Part shown: in pieces, positions 41,407 through 51,700 of the stretch
Layout: every line of letters begins with the position of its first letter
Numbering within the stretch: the first letter of the stretch is position 1
NCBI GenBank assembly: GCA_046349915.1
Contig: JAXMBL010000003.1
Span: forward strand, 496,001-560,000
Source: CAIXSC01 sp046349915
GTDB lineage: Bacteria > Planctomycetota > Planctomycetia > Pirellulales > Pirellulaceae
Direction of reading: 5' to 3'
Length of the DNA stretch: 64,000 nucleotides
Program-made: the position numbers and the translations under genes
Notes under the pieces: generated by a model
Seen by the model: the letters and a program-made list of their open reading frames with translations, nothing else
The model's database searches: none
Told to the model about the DNA's origin: nothing

Positions 41407-42315
41407 CTAGGGAGTGTGTTCTTTCCAATCGCGGAACAGCCAACGCAGCGATTCTGGGAGCAACGCGCCGCCTTGCTTTCCGTTATGGCCGCCGTCGCCC
41501 ATCACAAAGCGATAATCGTATCCTTGCGCCTTGAGTGCGGCGTCCATTTGGCGGTTGGCGAGCGGCCAGTTGCCAAACAGGTTATCCAGGTCGTTTTCCC
41601 CTTCCTGCAAGAACGCTCGCAGTGGTTTCTTCGGGTATTTGCGGACCAGTCCTGGGTAGGCGTAACCGCTGCGAATGTTGGTAAAGCTGCCGACATGGCT
41701 CAATACGCGGCGAAACGAATCGGGTCTTTCCCAGGCGACCGTCCAAGCGCAAATGCCGCCCGAACTGATTCCGCCGACCCCGCGACATTCGGGGTTGGCC
41801 GACAGCCGCACCGTTTTTTCGACCTCGGGCAAAAGTTCCTCAAGGAGGAAGCGGGCGTACTGGTCTCCCATGCTGTCGTATTCAAAACTGCGATTACTGC
41901 GAGCTTTTCCGCCAGGGACGTCGGCGGGGATGGAGCCAGGATTGACGAAGATCGCGACCAGGGGCGGGAGGTCGCCTTTGTGGATCAAATTGTCCAGCAC
42001 CACCGGGACTCGAAATTGTCCCTGCTTATTCATGTACGACTGGCCATCTTGGAAAACCATGAAGGCCGCCGGCTTGGCGGGGTCATGGACGTGCGGCTTG
42101 TAAACCCAATAGTCACGCTGGGTTGCGGGGAAGATCCGGCTAGCCAGCGAGTGCTGGACAATTTTTCCCTCGGGGACGCCGGCTTGCGGTTGCGAGTCCG
42201 GTCCGAGCGGATAATCGTCTGCCGCTTCACTTACAGCGACGAATACGCCGAAACTTAGGAGCGTGACCAGTGCGGACGCTAGCCAGAGGTGGGGGGGACG
42301 CGGAGAGGTTGGCAT
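41407..42315 (-). CDS. Exported alpha/beta-hydrolase esterase
   Basis: A 302-residue protein. ATG at 42315 is chosen for GGGAGCC upstream; a start 9 codons earlier is possible. A signal peptide (HLWLASALVTLLSFGVFVAV) precedes a feruloyl esterase/enterobactin-esterase-like fold: VGGISSGGICAWTVAWERPD holds the GxSxG nucleophile serine, and GDGGHNGKQGGAL the catalytic histidine. An acidic residue between the two is likely in EGENDLDNL. It probably cleaves ester-linked substrates outside the cytoplasm. Spacing suggests an operon with rdgB. Confidence 0.85.
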   Translation of the reverse strand: MPTSPRPPHLWLASALVTLLSFGVFVAVSEAADDYPLGPDSQPQAGVPEGKIVQHSLASRIFPATQRDYWVYKPHVHDPAKPAAFMVFQDGQSYMNKQGQFRVPVVLDNLIHKGDLPPLVAIFVNPGSIPADVPGGKARSNRSFEYDSMGDQYARFLLEELLPEVEKTVRLSANPECRGVGGISSGGICAWTVAWERPDSFRRVLSHVGSFTNIRSGYAYPGLVRKYPKKPLRAFLQEGENDLDNLFGNWPLANRQMDAALKAQGYDYRFVMGDGGHNGKQGGALLPESLRWLFRDWKEHTP

Positions 42316-42417
42316 CGATGAGGCTCCCAAGCGGCTTGTCATTCGGAAAGGTTATCTGCTACTCTGGTGAATTCGGAATCGGAGCATCTTACATCATCGC
42401 AGAGCGGAGTATGAGCT

Positions 42418-42507
42418 GTGGGAGTTAAGAAGACGGGCAAGGGTCGTCGGAAGCTGGGTCGTAAGAAGCGCCGTATGCGGGCTCGTATTCGTCACCGCAA
42501 GAAGTAG
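42418..42507 (+). CDS. 29-residue highly basic microprotein
   Basis: GTG at 42418 opens a 29-codon frame: M-G-V-K-K-T-G-K-G-R-R-K-L-G-R-K-K-R-R then MRARIRHRKK and TAG at 42507. About 60 percent of residues are Lys or Arg. CGGAG lies 8 bp before the GTG. This size and composition match ribosome-associated microproteins such as bS22 (AURKAIP1/COX24-like) or bTHX, but no identity is claimed. The stop is 11 bp before the site-2 protease start, with a minimal ATGTAG start-stop at 42510-42515 between them. It is too short for usual gene-finding thresholds, so it is easy to miss. Confidence 0.7.
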   Translation: MGVKKTGKGRRKLGRKKRRMRARIRHRKK

Positions 42508-42518
42508 TGATGTAGGGC

Positions 42519-43703
42519 ATGACTGAGCCGGCCGGATTTCCCGGACCTGTTTCCCCCGCCGATTCCTCAGCTGAATCCCCCGACTCAGGTCACCGGGATT
42601 ACCGCTCTTCGAGCGACAAGTTCGCCGACCCTTCCTCCGTGGAGGCGTCGAGAGCGGCTGGCGAGGAAGCGATTCACGCCCAGGTTTTCGGACCCGGCGT
42701 GTCTCAGGCCGAGATTTTCGAGGCCGAGATGGTGGATCAAGCGGGGCAGGGCGCCTCGCTTGGGGACCCTCGCACGCTTGTCGTCGCGCGTCCACGTCGC
42801 CGCCGATTGCCGCTCATTCTGTTCGGACTGACCTGCTTGTCCCTGATTTGGGCAGGGATTTGGCGTTGGTCTCCCTCGGGGACGCTCGAGTTTTTCTTGT
42901 TCGGCGTGCTTGGAATCGGCGACACCGGCGAAGATTGGGGGCTGCGGCTGCGCCGCCTTGTCTTGCGCAATGGCCCCTCGGCGGTCCAGTATATGTTCGC
43001 CTTGCTGGCCATCTTGCTGACGCACGAGATGGGGCATTTCTTGATGTCGCTGCGGTATCGAGTTGCGGCGAGTTGGCCGTATTTTCTTCCGCTGCCCATT
43101 TCGCCGATCGGCACGCTGGGCGCCGTGATCGGGATGGATGGACGCAGCGCCGACCGCAAACAGATTTTCGATATCGGGCTCGCCGGCCCGCTCGCGGGTC
43201 TTGTTGTCGCGATCCCCGTCCTCTGGATCGGCGTCCAACAACTCGACTTGACCGTTCCCGCGAGCGGACCCTATCACCTCGAATTGCCTTTGGCTTTGCG
43301 TTGGGTGGTGGCGAGTCGTCTGCCTGAGGGCGTCGAATTCGATGGCAAGATCTTCCACAGCCAGCTGAATGCGTTCTTTATGGCGGGCTGGGTGGGATTG
43401 CTGGTCACGGGCCTGAATATGTTGCCTGTCAGCCAGTTGGACGGCGGCCATGTGATCTATGGGCTGTTTGGTCGGCAGTCTCGCTGGATCGCACGCGCAT
43501 TCTTTGCAACAGCGTTAGTGTTCATTGTCTGGGCCGAGCTTTATACGTGGGCCATCATGTTGGCGCTGATTCTGTTGATGGGACCCGACCATCCGCCCAC
43601 GCGCGACGACACCGTGCGGCTCGGCCCCCTGCGAACCATCATCGGTTGGCTCTCGCTGACGATCCCCATACTTTGCTTCCCGCCGCGACCTTTTGGCCAG
43701 TGA
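42519..43703 (+). CDS. Site-2 protease family (M50) zinc metalloprotease
   Basis: A 394-residue polytopic intramembrane protease. H169EMGH173 in THEMGHF is the zinc motif, and D308 in VSQLDGGH is the third metal ligand of the M50 LDG motif. About six to eight membrane helices surround them (YMFALLAILLTHEMGHFLMS, PILFGLTCLSLIWAG-type segments). The N-terminal 90 residues are acidic and Ser/Pro-rich, without a PDZ domain. Family members cut transmembrane anti-sigma factors or other membrane regulators; the substrate here is unknown. It follows the microprotein gene. Confidence 0.9.
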   Translation: MTEPAGFPGPVSPADSSAESPDSGHRDYRSSSDKFADPSSVEASRAAGEEAIHAQVFGPGVSQAEIFEAEMVDQAGQGASLGDPRTLVVARPRRRRLPLILFGLTCLSLIWAGIWRWSPSGTLEFFLFGVLGIGDTGEDWGLRLRRLVLRNGPSAVQYMFALLAILLTHEMGHFLMSLRYRVAASWPYFLPLPISPIGTLGAVIGMDGRSADRKQIFDIGLAGPLAGLVVAIPVLWIGVQQLDLTVPASGPYHLELPLALRWVVASRLPEGVEFDGKIFHSQLNAFFMAGWVGLLVTGLNMLPVSQLDGGHVIYGLFGRQSRWIARAFFATALVFIVWAELYTWAIMLALILLMGPDHPPTRDDTVRLGPLRTIIGWLSLTIPILCFPPRPFGQ

Positions 43704-43784
43704 GTGCGGGCGACTGCGAAGTTAGGCTGTATTCCTCATTCCTCGTGCGTAGTGTTTAGTGGACTAGGCGGAAGGGTGTGACGC

Positions 43785-45413
43785 ATGCGTGGCGATGCAA
43801 AGTTCGACGTTTTGGTAGTTGGTGGCGGGCACAATGGCTTGGTCACGGCCGCCTACTTGGCTCGCGCGGGTCAAAAAGTAGCGGTGCTCGAACGCCGCTC
43901 CCTCCTGGGTGGTTGTTGCGTGACCGAATCACCGTGGGAAGGCTATCGAGTGTCGACGGTGGCGGATTCGGTCAGCCTGCTGACGCCCGAGATTCAACGT
44001 GAGTTGAAACTTGGGCAGTACGGGTTGGAGATTCTGCCGCGCGAGGCGGCCACTTACACGCCGCTGCTCGATGGCCGTTCACTCCTGCTCACTCGCAACC
44101 TTCGGCAGTCGGTCCGAGAAATCGCCGCCTTCAGCGCCCCTGACGCGGAGCGCTATCCGAGTTATCTTGCCTTGCTGGAACGGGTCGCCGCGGTGTGCGA
44201 GCCGTTTCTGACCCAGCCTCCGCCCGAGTGGCTGCCGGCGTCCTCTATGCGTCGACGATCGGGACTGGCCAAACGAGTGCGAGAGACATCGCGCTGGCGT
44301 GACTTAAGCACGGCCCTGGAGTCATTGGCCGACGACGCTACGGATGTTGCCGCTCTGTGGAATGGCTCGGTCCGCGCGTTCCTCAACGATTGGTTCGAGT
44401 CGGAAGTGTTGCGAGCCACTCTGGCCGCGGGCGCGCTCCGCGGCGTCTTTCAGTCGACTCACTCGCCCGGAACCGCCTGGGGACTCGTCCGCAACTCGCT
44501 CGGTCAAGCGACCGGCCAGCGTGGCGCAACGGGATTCGTCAAAGGCGGCATGGGGCGAGTGGCCGACGCATTGGCCGCCGTATGCGAGGATTTGCATGTC
44601 GAACTGAAACGTGACGCCGAGGTGCGACGGATTCTGGTTCATGAAGGAAAAGTTCGCGGCGTGCAGTTGGCCAACGACTCGGTGCTGGAAGCCGACGTGG
44701 TTGTTTCTAGTCTCGATTCGCGATCGACCTTCGAGCGATTGCTGCAACCTCAAGAATTGCCCACCGAATTTCGGAATGCCGTGAAACGCATTCAGTACGG
44801 GTCGGCGTGCGCGAAGATCCACTTGGCGCTCGGGGAAGCTCCCCAATTTCGCGGTCGGACCAACGAGGCGACTGGGTTAGTTCAGCAAGCAACTACGCTG
44901 ATTGGTCCGACTCTGGACGACCGTGAGCGAGCGTATGACGACGCGAAGTATGGTTGGGCGAGTACCGAGCCGGTGATGGAAATCAACATCCCGACCAGTC
45001 TCGATGACTCGCTCGCCCCTCCAGGCAAACATTTGTTGTCCGTCCTGATCCAGTACGCGCCCAGTGAATTGGCGGGAGGGCATTCGTGGGACGACGTGAA
45101 GGAGGATTTCGCCGACCGCTGCGTGACGCTGATCGGTCGTTATGCGCCGAACGTGCCCAAATGCGTCGAGCATCGCCGAATCCTCAGTCCTCTCGACTTG
45201 GAACGCGAATTCCGCCTTACAGGCGGCGACTGGCATCAAGGAGCGTTACTGCCCGGGCCGTCGTTTTCGAGCCGGCCGGTGGTCGGTTGGTCGGATTATC
45301 GCACGCCGGTCGATGGACTGTATCTGTGCGGCGCCGCCAGCCATCCGGGCGGAGGCGTCTGGGGACAGTGCGGCAAGAACGCCGCCACCGAGATTCTCCG
45401 CGACTCGTCGTAA
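43785..45413 (+). CDS. PYROXD2/phytoene-desaturase-like FAD oxidoreductase
   Basis: A 542-residue flavoprotein. VLVVGGGHNGLVTAAYLARA (residues 9-28) is the FAD dinucleotide fold, followed by GQKVAVLERRSLLGGCC. The middle domain and C-terminal TPVDGLYLCGAASHPGGGVW are the PYROXD2/CrtI-like signature. GGAAGGGTG upstream of ATG 43785 is a clear ribosome-binding site. The family includes carotenoid desaturases and the poorly understood PYROXD2 group; no carotenoid genes are nearby, so the latter is more likely. Confidence 0.85.
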   Translation: MRGDAKFDVLVVGGGHNGLVTAAYLARAGQKVAVLERRSLLGGCCVTESPWEGYRVSTVADSVSLLTPEIQRELKLGQYGLEILPREAATYTPLLDGRSLLLTRNLRQSVREIAAFSAPDAERYPSYLALLERVAAVCEPFLTQPPPEWLPASSMRRRSGLAKRVRETSRWRDLSTALESLADDATDVAALWNGSVRAFLNDWFESEVLRATLAAGALRGVFQSTHSPGTAWGLVRNSLGQATGQRGATGFVKGGMGRVADALAAVCEDLHVELKRDAEVRRILVHEGKVRGVQLANDSVLEADVVVSSLDSRSTFERLLQPQELPTEFRNAVKRIQYGSACAKIHLALGEAPQFRGRTNEATGLVQQATTLIGPTLDDRERAYDDAKYGWASTEPVMEINIPTSLDDSLAPPGKHLLSVLIQYAPSELAGGHSWDDVKEDFADRCVTLIGRYAPNVPKCVEHRRILSPLDLEREFRLTGGDWHQGALLPGPSFSSRPVVGWSDYRTPVDGLYLCGAASHPGGGVWGQCGKNAATEILRDSS

Positions 45414-45423
45414 GGGCGATTTC

Positions 45424-45447
45424 GTACGACGGACTTTTAGTCCGTCC
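45424..45447. repeat. GACGGACT-family palindrome
   Basis: GTACGACGGACTTTTAGTCC, a single copy 11 bp after the PYROXD2 stop; a hairpin here could terminate it. It is followed by a fragment resembling the MITE-like ends (45468-45480). Confidence 0.8.
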
Positions 45448-45656
45448 CGATTCGTGGAATTCGTAAAATTCGTGGTCCACCAACACCATCCCTGTTTCGT
45501 GGTTGTGAGCTAGACCGAACCAGGCGCCGTCCAACTAACTGGAAATCACGTTGCTTGCCGCCGATAAGGAGACTATAAACGTCCTTGGATGCGTTGTGAG
45601 CGAAGCGGAATCAGGGCTGCGTTTGGGCAAAATCACCGGTAGGGGAGGAGCTAGGG

Positions 45657-47027
45657 ATGAGCGAACTGGATGCGGTCTCGCCACTCAACACCTGGGACGA
45701 TGCCGCAGGTTCGTCTCGACGAACCTTCCTACGACTCGGCGGTATGTTCCTGGGCGGTCTCAGTTTGCCGCAGTTGCTTGCGGCCGAACAGCAGTCGGGG
45801 CGAGGCCGATCGCAGAAGGCCGTGATCATGATTTTCCTGTCGGGCGGGCCGCCGCATCAGGACATGGTTGACCTGAAGATGGACGCCCCCTCCGAGATTC
45901 GGGGCGAGTTCCAACCGATTGCGACGAATTTGCCGGGAGTGCAGATCTGCGAACATATGCCGCGGATCGCTCAGCGGATGGATCGTTTGGTCACCGTGCG
46001 GACATTGGTTGGTTCTGAGGGGCGACATGCTGCGTTCCAATGCTTGACCGGGTGGCCCGTTGATCGGCAGCCGGCGGGTGGATGGCCATCGTTCGGGTCC
46101 GTGGTGTCGAAACTGCAGGGGCCCGCTCGCCCTGGAACGCCGCCCTACGTCAGTCTGACGCCCAAGATGAAGGGTGGCGGATGGGGCGATCCGGGGCAGC
46201 CTGGATTCGTCGGTCAGGCGCATTCTCCCTTCACGCCGAATGCCGAAGGCGCGGCCAACCTGACGCTCAACGGGATCACGATCGATACCCTGTCCGACCG
46301 TCGGACGCTCATGACTCAACTCGACCGCCTCAAACGCGAAGCCGATATCAGCGGGGCGATCGAGGGAGTGGATGCGTATCACGAACAGGCGTTTTCGATT
46401 TTGACATCGAGTCGCCTCGCGGAAGCGTTGGATTTGGAACGCGAGGATCCGCGACTGCGCGATCGTTATGGTCGAGGAACGCCGGAGCCAGCGGGCTACG
46501 GGGACGCGGGCCCGTTGATGAACGATTATTTCCTGGCCGCTCGACGTTTAGTCGAAGCGGGTGTGCGAGTGGTGAGTCTTGCGTATGGACGTTGGGATTG
46601 GCACGGTCGACCCCACGGGACAAACTTCGAAAACGCTCGCGATCACCTGCCGCAACTGGACCAAGGGCTCACCGCATTGTTGGATGATCTTGAAGTCCGA
46701 GGCATGATGGATGACGTGACGGTGTTGGTGTGGGGCGAGTTCGGACGCACTCCGCGCATCAACAAGAACGGCGGCCGCGATCATTGGCCCAACGTCGGTT
46801 GTGCGCTGATGGCGGGCGGTGGGATGCGGACAGGCCAAGTGATTGGGGCGACGAATCGTTTGGGCGAGCATCCGGTGGAGCGGCCGGTCCACTTTCAAGA
46901 GATTTTTGCGACGCTCTACCATAACTTGGGGATCAACACCGATCACGCAACGCTGAACGACTTGCATGGTCGGCCGCGATACTTGGTCGACCACGTGAAG
47001 TATCGTCCGTTGCGCGAGGTCGTGTGA
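45657..47027 (+). CDS. DUF1501 domain protein with twin-arginine signal
   Basis: A 456-residue exported protein. SSRRTFLRLGGMFLGGLSLP (residues 19-38) is a twin-arginine signal. The rest is the planctomycete DUF1501 fold, related to alkaline phosphatase/sulfatase superfamily: MIFLSGGPPHQDMVDLKMDA, GWPSFGSVVSKL, VLVWGEFGRTPRINKNGGRD and HWPNVGCALMAGGGMRTGQV. GGGGAGGAG precedes the ATG at 45657. DUF1501 genes are usually paired with DUF1549/DUF1553 cytochrome-like genes; here the partner is a WD40 protein overlapping by one base (TGATG). Function unknown. Confidence 0.9.
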   Translation: MSELDAVSPLNTWDDAAGSSRRTFLRLGGMFLGGLSLPQLLAAEQQSGRGRSQKAVIMIFLSGGPPHQDMVDLKMDAPSEIRGEFQPIATNLPGVQICEHMPRIAQRMDRLVTVRTLVGSEGRHAAFQCLTGWPVDRQPAGGWPSFGSVVSKLQGPARPGTPPYVSLTPKMKGGGWGDPGQPGFVGQAHSPFTPNAEGAANLTLNGITIDTLSDRRTLMTQLDRLKREADISGAIEGVDAYHEQAFSILTSSRLAEALDLEREDPRLRDRYGRGTPEPAGYGDAGPLMNDYFLAARRLVEAGVRVVSLAYGRWDWHGRPHGTNFENARDHLPQLDQGLTALLDDLEVRGMMDDVTVLVWGEFGRTPRINKNGGRDHWPNVGCALMAGGGMRTGQVIGATNRLGEHPVERPVHFQEIFATLYHNLGINTDHATLNDLHGRPRYLVDHVKYRPLREVV

Positions 47028-47917
47028 TGGCTAGCCTGCGCTTGCTGCACACCTTGACTCATCCCAATGCCGTCTATGCCGCGGTTTTTTCGGCGGACGG
47101 CGCCCGTATCGCTTCGGGAAGTCTCGACAATACTATCAAGCTTTGGGATGCTCGCTCGGGGCAAGAATTAGCTCGCTGGCGCGGCCATGGCGATGGAGTG
47201 TGCGGTGTGGCGTTTTCACCCGACGGCGCGACGCTCTATTCCGCCAGCTTGGATCGAACGCTCCGGTCGTGGAACGTCGCAGCGGGGACCGTGCTTGCCA
47301 CCATGGCAGGCCATCAAAACTACGTCGAATGCATGACCCTTTCGCTCGATGGGAAGTGGCTGGCGTCGGGCGGCTACGAGCATGATGTGCGAGTGTGGAA
47401 TGCCGCCTCGGCAGCGACGCAGTGGGTGCTCAAGGGCCACACGGATGCTGTGTACGGCCTCGCTTTCTCGCCCGACGGAAAATGGCTCGCCTCGTGCGGC
47501 AACGACGGCGAACTGAAAGTGTGGGACTTGGCCGCGGGCAAATTGGCGGCAAGTTACAAAGGGCATTCCGGCGCCGTGCAAACCATCGCCTACTCGCCAG
47601 ACGGGCGTTGGTTAGCTTCGGGCGGCAGCGATCAAACGGTTCGCATGTGGGACGTGAGCGACGGACATTTGGTCCGCACACTCGACGGCCACAGCCAACT
47701 GGTGAAATCGGTGGCCTTTTCACCTGATGGAAAATGGCTGGCGTCCGGCAGCGCCGATGGCGCCCTCCGGCTCTGGGACGCGGCCACCGGCCAGTCGGTC
47801 CTCACGCTCGACGTGCACCGCAATACGGTGTACGGAATCCACTTCGCTCGCAGCATGCCATGGTTGGTGACGGCCAGTTTCGATCGCACACTGAAGGTCT
47901 GGGAGCTAGAAGCGTAG
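47027..47917 (+). CDS. WD40 seven-bladed beta-propeller protein
   Basis: A 296-residue protein made almost wholly of WD40 repeats: seven blades ending KLWD, RSWN, RVWN, KVWD, RMWD, RLWD and KVWE, each with a GH and AFSPDGKWLAS-type strand. No signal peptide and no extra domain. Such minimal propellers are protein-contact platforms. The ATG overlaps the DUF1501 stop as TGATG, so translation is probably coupled; a preceding in-frame GTG at 47024 is possible. Confidence 0.88.
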   Translation: MASLRLLHTLTHPNAVYAAVFSADGARIASGSLDNTIKLWDARSGQELARWRGHGDGVCGVAFSPDGATLYSASLDRTLRSWNVAAGTVLATMAGHQNYVECMTLSLDGKWLASGGYEHDVRVWNAASAATQWVLKGHTDAVYGLAFSPDGKWLASCGNDGELKVWDLAAGKLAASYKGHSGAVQTIAYSPDGRWLASGGSDQTVRMWDVSDGHLVRTLDGHSQLVKSVAFSPDGKWLASGSADGALRLWDAATGQSVLTLDVHRNTVYGIHFARSMPWLVTASFDRTLKVWELEA

Positions 47918-47924
47918 TGTTAAT

Positions 47925-47951
47925 GTACGACGGACTAGAAGTCCGTCGTAC
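47925..47951. repeat. Perfect 27-bp palindrome between convergent genes
   Basis: GTACGACGGACTAGAAGTCC... with both 12-base arms intact around a three-base centre. It is the only structure in the 50-bp gap between the WD40 stop (47917) and the hydrolase stop (47968). It has no U-tract but is well placed for a bidirectional terminator. Confidence 0.9.
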
Positions 47952-47967
47952 AGGCCGTCGAGCGCTG

Positions 47968-48768
47968 TTACACGGACGCCAGAAAACCGCGCAGCGCCGC
48001 GAAGTACTCGTCGCGATTACGATCGAGAATCGTATTGTGATCACCTTGAGGAAATCGGACCAACCGCTTCTGGGGGTGAGTGGCCCAACGGAAGTTTCGT
48101 TCCGCGTGTGAAATGTCGACCAGTTGATCGTTCTCGGCGTGCAGGATGAGAACGGGACCAGGGTAGGCGGCGAGTTTCTGTTGGTGGTTGAACAGGCGAG
48201 CGACCTCGGCGCGCACCTGTTCGTCGGTCGCTCCGGCATCCGCCGGATTGGCATATAAGAGAAAACGTTCCGCCGGGTCCGCGATGCCGCTCTCCAGAAT
48301 CAAGCCGCCCAGCGTGGGATGACGTCGAGCCAACTCGATCGCGTACAGCGAACCCATGGAACGACCGAAGGCGACGGCCCGCCGAGGTTCCACGTCCGCG
48401 GCCTCCATGGCGGCCGCTCCATCACCCAGCATGGCGGCCAATTGAGCTTCTCCGGTCGATTCACCGTACTCGCGATACTCGACGAACAGCGAATTGTAGC
48501 CGAGCAGTTCGAGTTCTTCGGCCAGCCACGGGACATAGTCTGCGACCGCTTCCCCATTGCCGTGAAAATGGACCAACGTGCGAGCTTGTCGATCGACGAG
48601 CCGCCGGTAACAGGCAAGCCGCACGTCAGGGGCGACCGGCGCCCAAAAGGGCTCGCGCACTCGCCGTCGCTGTGGAAACAAATAACGGCTACTGATCGCC
48701 GGATGATCAAGCACGCTCGCCATCGGTGTTGACCTATCGTCCTCGGAGTGTTCCGCCATATCACTCAT
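47968..48768 (-). CDS. Alpha/beta-hydrolase
   Basis: A 266-residue cytoplasmic hydrolase. HGNGEAVADY is the oxyanion-hole loop, GRSMGSLYAIELAR the nucleophile elbow with GxSxG serine, ILHAENDQLVDIS the acid, and FPQGDHNTI the histidine. It resembles ABHD13/12-like esterases or thioesterases. The ATG overlaps the stop of the kinase-caspase gene by 8 bp, so it is the last gene of the Tad-linked operon and probably translationally coupled; an alternative ATG lies three codons downstream. Confidence 0.88.
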   Translation of the reverse strand: MSDMAEHSEDDRSTPMASVLDHPAISSRYLFPQRRRVREPFWAPVAPDVRLACYRRLVDRQARTLVHFHGNGEAVADYVPWLAEELELLGYNSLFVEYREYGESTGEAQLAAMLGDGAAAMEAADVEPRRAVAFGRSMGSLYAIELARRHPTLGGLILESGIADPAERFLLYANPADAGATDEQVRAEVARLFNHQQKLAAYPGPVLILHAENDQLVDISHAERNFRWATHPQKRLVRFPQGDHNTILDRNRDEYFAALRGFLASV

Positions 48769-51700
48769 CCAACCGGTGACGCATGAAGTCGGCGATCGTG
48801 GTGTAGTTTAGCGTTGCATAGTAGGTGACTCGTTTGCGGTCGAGCATTAGGGAGGGGCGGCGATCGGGCGTTGCTTCGGCGAGTTCCGCGTCGATCTTCG
48901 CGAGCGCTTCTCGAGCCGACTCGACGCCTTGGCGATACGCTTCCTTCGCGGCATCGCCGCGTGCTAACACGGCTCGATCAAGCCCCTCAACATCGGTTCG
49001 AGTAAGCGGAGTATCAGGGGCCGACAACGCATACTGTCGCAGGGAACCGGCGAACTGCAACGCGTATCGCACATACGGTTCCGCGCCGGGCTCGAGAGTT
49101 GTATCGGGCAGCGTCGTCACCATCTGTTGTAATGCTGCGATGCCTTCCGCCAACCTTCCTCCTTGCAAGAAGTCTTGCCAGGCGATCGCTTGGTGAGCGA
49201 CGGGCGACTTAGGGTGCTCGAGTCGCACGCGCTCGAGCGTTGTGCGCGACAACGGCAAGCGGTTATGGCGCAAGAGGACTAAACCAAAGGCGATGGGCAG
49301 ATCGGGTTCGCGAGGCGCCAATCCTTGACTGCCCAGGAAATCGTTGGCGAACGATTCGTCGAAACGAGACGCTCGCAGATTACGCAGCATCTTCGTCACG
49401 GCGTCGCGAGCGGGTTCGGTGAGTCGTGGGGGGCGAGCATCGGGTTTGAACACGACGGCCGTTTGGGGCTTCCCTGTCGCCGACAACGCACGCGGCAGAT
49501 AGTCCAACAATTCGGCCACCGAGATTCGACCATCTCGATTGGCATCCGACTCGCCCGCAAAACCACGAGCGATCGCACCACCGAAAACTCCCGGCGAACC
49601 TGCGGGACCCGCTTGGCCTCGTTGCCCCTTATCGCACGCGGCAATCACCAGCACGTTCGTCGAGACGGGGCGAGTTGGTTTGTCTTTGGCGGCTTCGGCG
49701 AGTTCCGCGGCCGAAGGTTCCAACTTCGGGTCCAGGCCCGCGACATCATGGCACGTGTCGAGCAACAAGATCTTTTCGCGAGCGGCGCAGCCCTCCAGCT
49801 TCTTTACAACTCCTTTCAGTGGCAGACCGGTGTCGTTCACTCGAGCTACATCGAGTTCTTTCGCGGCGAGCGTGGCGCCCGCGGATGGGTCGATCACGCC
49901 GTGTCCGACAAAGTAAAGTAGTAATTGCGCTTCGGCCGGAACCTTGGCCAGGAACGCGTCCAGTCCCTGGTCGATCTGCAAACGCGAACCGTTCTGGATC
50001 TCCAATAGCTGCTCCGGGGGAACTCGGTAGCGATCGCGCAAGGCGGCGACCACCGCTTTGGCGCTCAAGTCCGCCTGCGGCAATGCGGGCAGTTTGGCGT
50101 CGTCGTATTGGCTCTGGCCAATCACGATCGCCCAGCTACGAGCGTCGACGGCGGGTCGAGCCGCGATGCGGACCGCCTGATACTGCGCCATGTTCAACGG
50201 CTCGTAGTCGATATCGACCAAGTCGCCCCGCATGAGAAAATCAAACTCGATCGTCTCTTGCTTAGAGCCGACGATCTCGCAGTTGGGGGCGAGCGCGAAT
50301 TCAAGTACTTTGCCGGGGTCGGCGCCGGCAACCTTGAAGATGCGTTGAGTGTGGTTGATGTCGGCGATCGAGCCGGAGACTTTTACGTCGCGCGACGCCT
50401 CGATGCGATGGGCCACCGTATCGTAAGTAATGGCCACTCGGTCGCCAGGATTCAGGTCGGCGATCGTCAGCGGCGCGTCGCCCGCTAGCTCGCGACCATT
50501 GATCGTGACCAGTACTTTTGGCGCCACCAGGAATGTGGTTTTCACCACCGATCCACTGGGGCCGTTTGCATCGATCACCATGCGCGATTGTTGTGGGTTT
50601 CTCGTGACGACGACGCCCTGGACGTTGAGCGTGCGGAGCGCCGACACCGACCGCACGACCATCTTCCCTTCTTCCGATTCGACATGCGTCACCCGCACGC
50701 GATCCGTGGGCCTGAGATCGCCAAGCGTGTAAACTCGGCCGAGCGACTTGGCTTCATTGTTGATCAGAATGGGCGTCCCTTCCGGCACGTACCAAGGCGC
50801 GGGCGGTTCCGCTCCTTCGACAGCGGCCAATTGGAGACTCGCCTTGCCCACATCTACTGAAGCGACCTCACCGGCCGTTTCGTTCGTTAATGCTCGAACG
50901 GCATAAATCTCTTTGAATTCGACGCCATCGCTTTGCAAGTACTTCAACGTCACCGAGTCGTTGGGCTGCAAGTCGGCCAATTGCACTCGCTGATCGTTCA
51001 AGTAAACGCGATCGTTGTCAAAGTCGAACGTTACCCCTTGAGGATTGTCACCCTCTTCGGCAGGCTTCAAGAAAAAGAGGCCGCGATCCAGTTCAATTTG
51101 TTCAATGACTCCCGCGGTGGGAAGCACAATGGCGGGCGGCGGCGGCGGAAGAGGCTTTTCCTCCGGCCAAAACGCGACCGACAGACTCAAGGTCGTGCTG
51201 AAGATGAAAGCACCGATGGCGAGCCAGCGTTTGCGTTTGGCTTGTCGTTCGGCTCGAGCCGCTGCTTCTTGTTGTTCGAGAGTGAGCGCGGTTTCGGCCG
51301 TCACGCCTCGACGCAAGTCCTCCAACACCTCGGCCGCCGTGCGATAGCGCTTGGCGGGATCTTTCTCGGTCATGCGCTGGATGACGTACGCGAGATCCCC
51401 CGGCACTCCTTGCAGCACTCGATCAATCTCGGGCAAGCGACGATCGGGCGCCGAGTGCCACATCATCCAGGACACCTGCTCGTCGCGCCCGAACATGTGC
51501 AGGCCAGGGAACAGCGTCGCGAAATTCTCGCCGCACATCATTTCGAACGCGGAGAAGCCCAGCGAATACAGGTCGCTATGCGGCCCCACGGGGCCAAACT
51601 GGTCCGACACCACCTCGGGCGCCATGTACTTGGTCGTTCCCTTCACGACGCTGCCATGCTCCCCTTTCACTCGTCGAGCAATTCCGAAGTCGCCAAGCTT

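Noticed and set aside
41131..42258. 375-codon plus-strand frame
   Set aside because: Antisense to rdgB and the exported esterase, both of which carry catalytic motifs.
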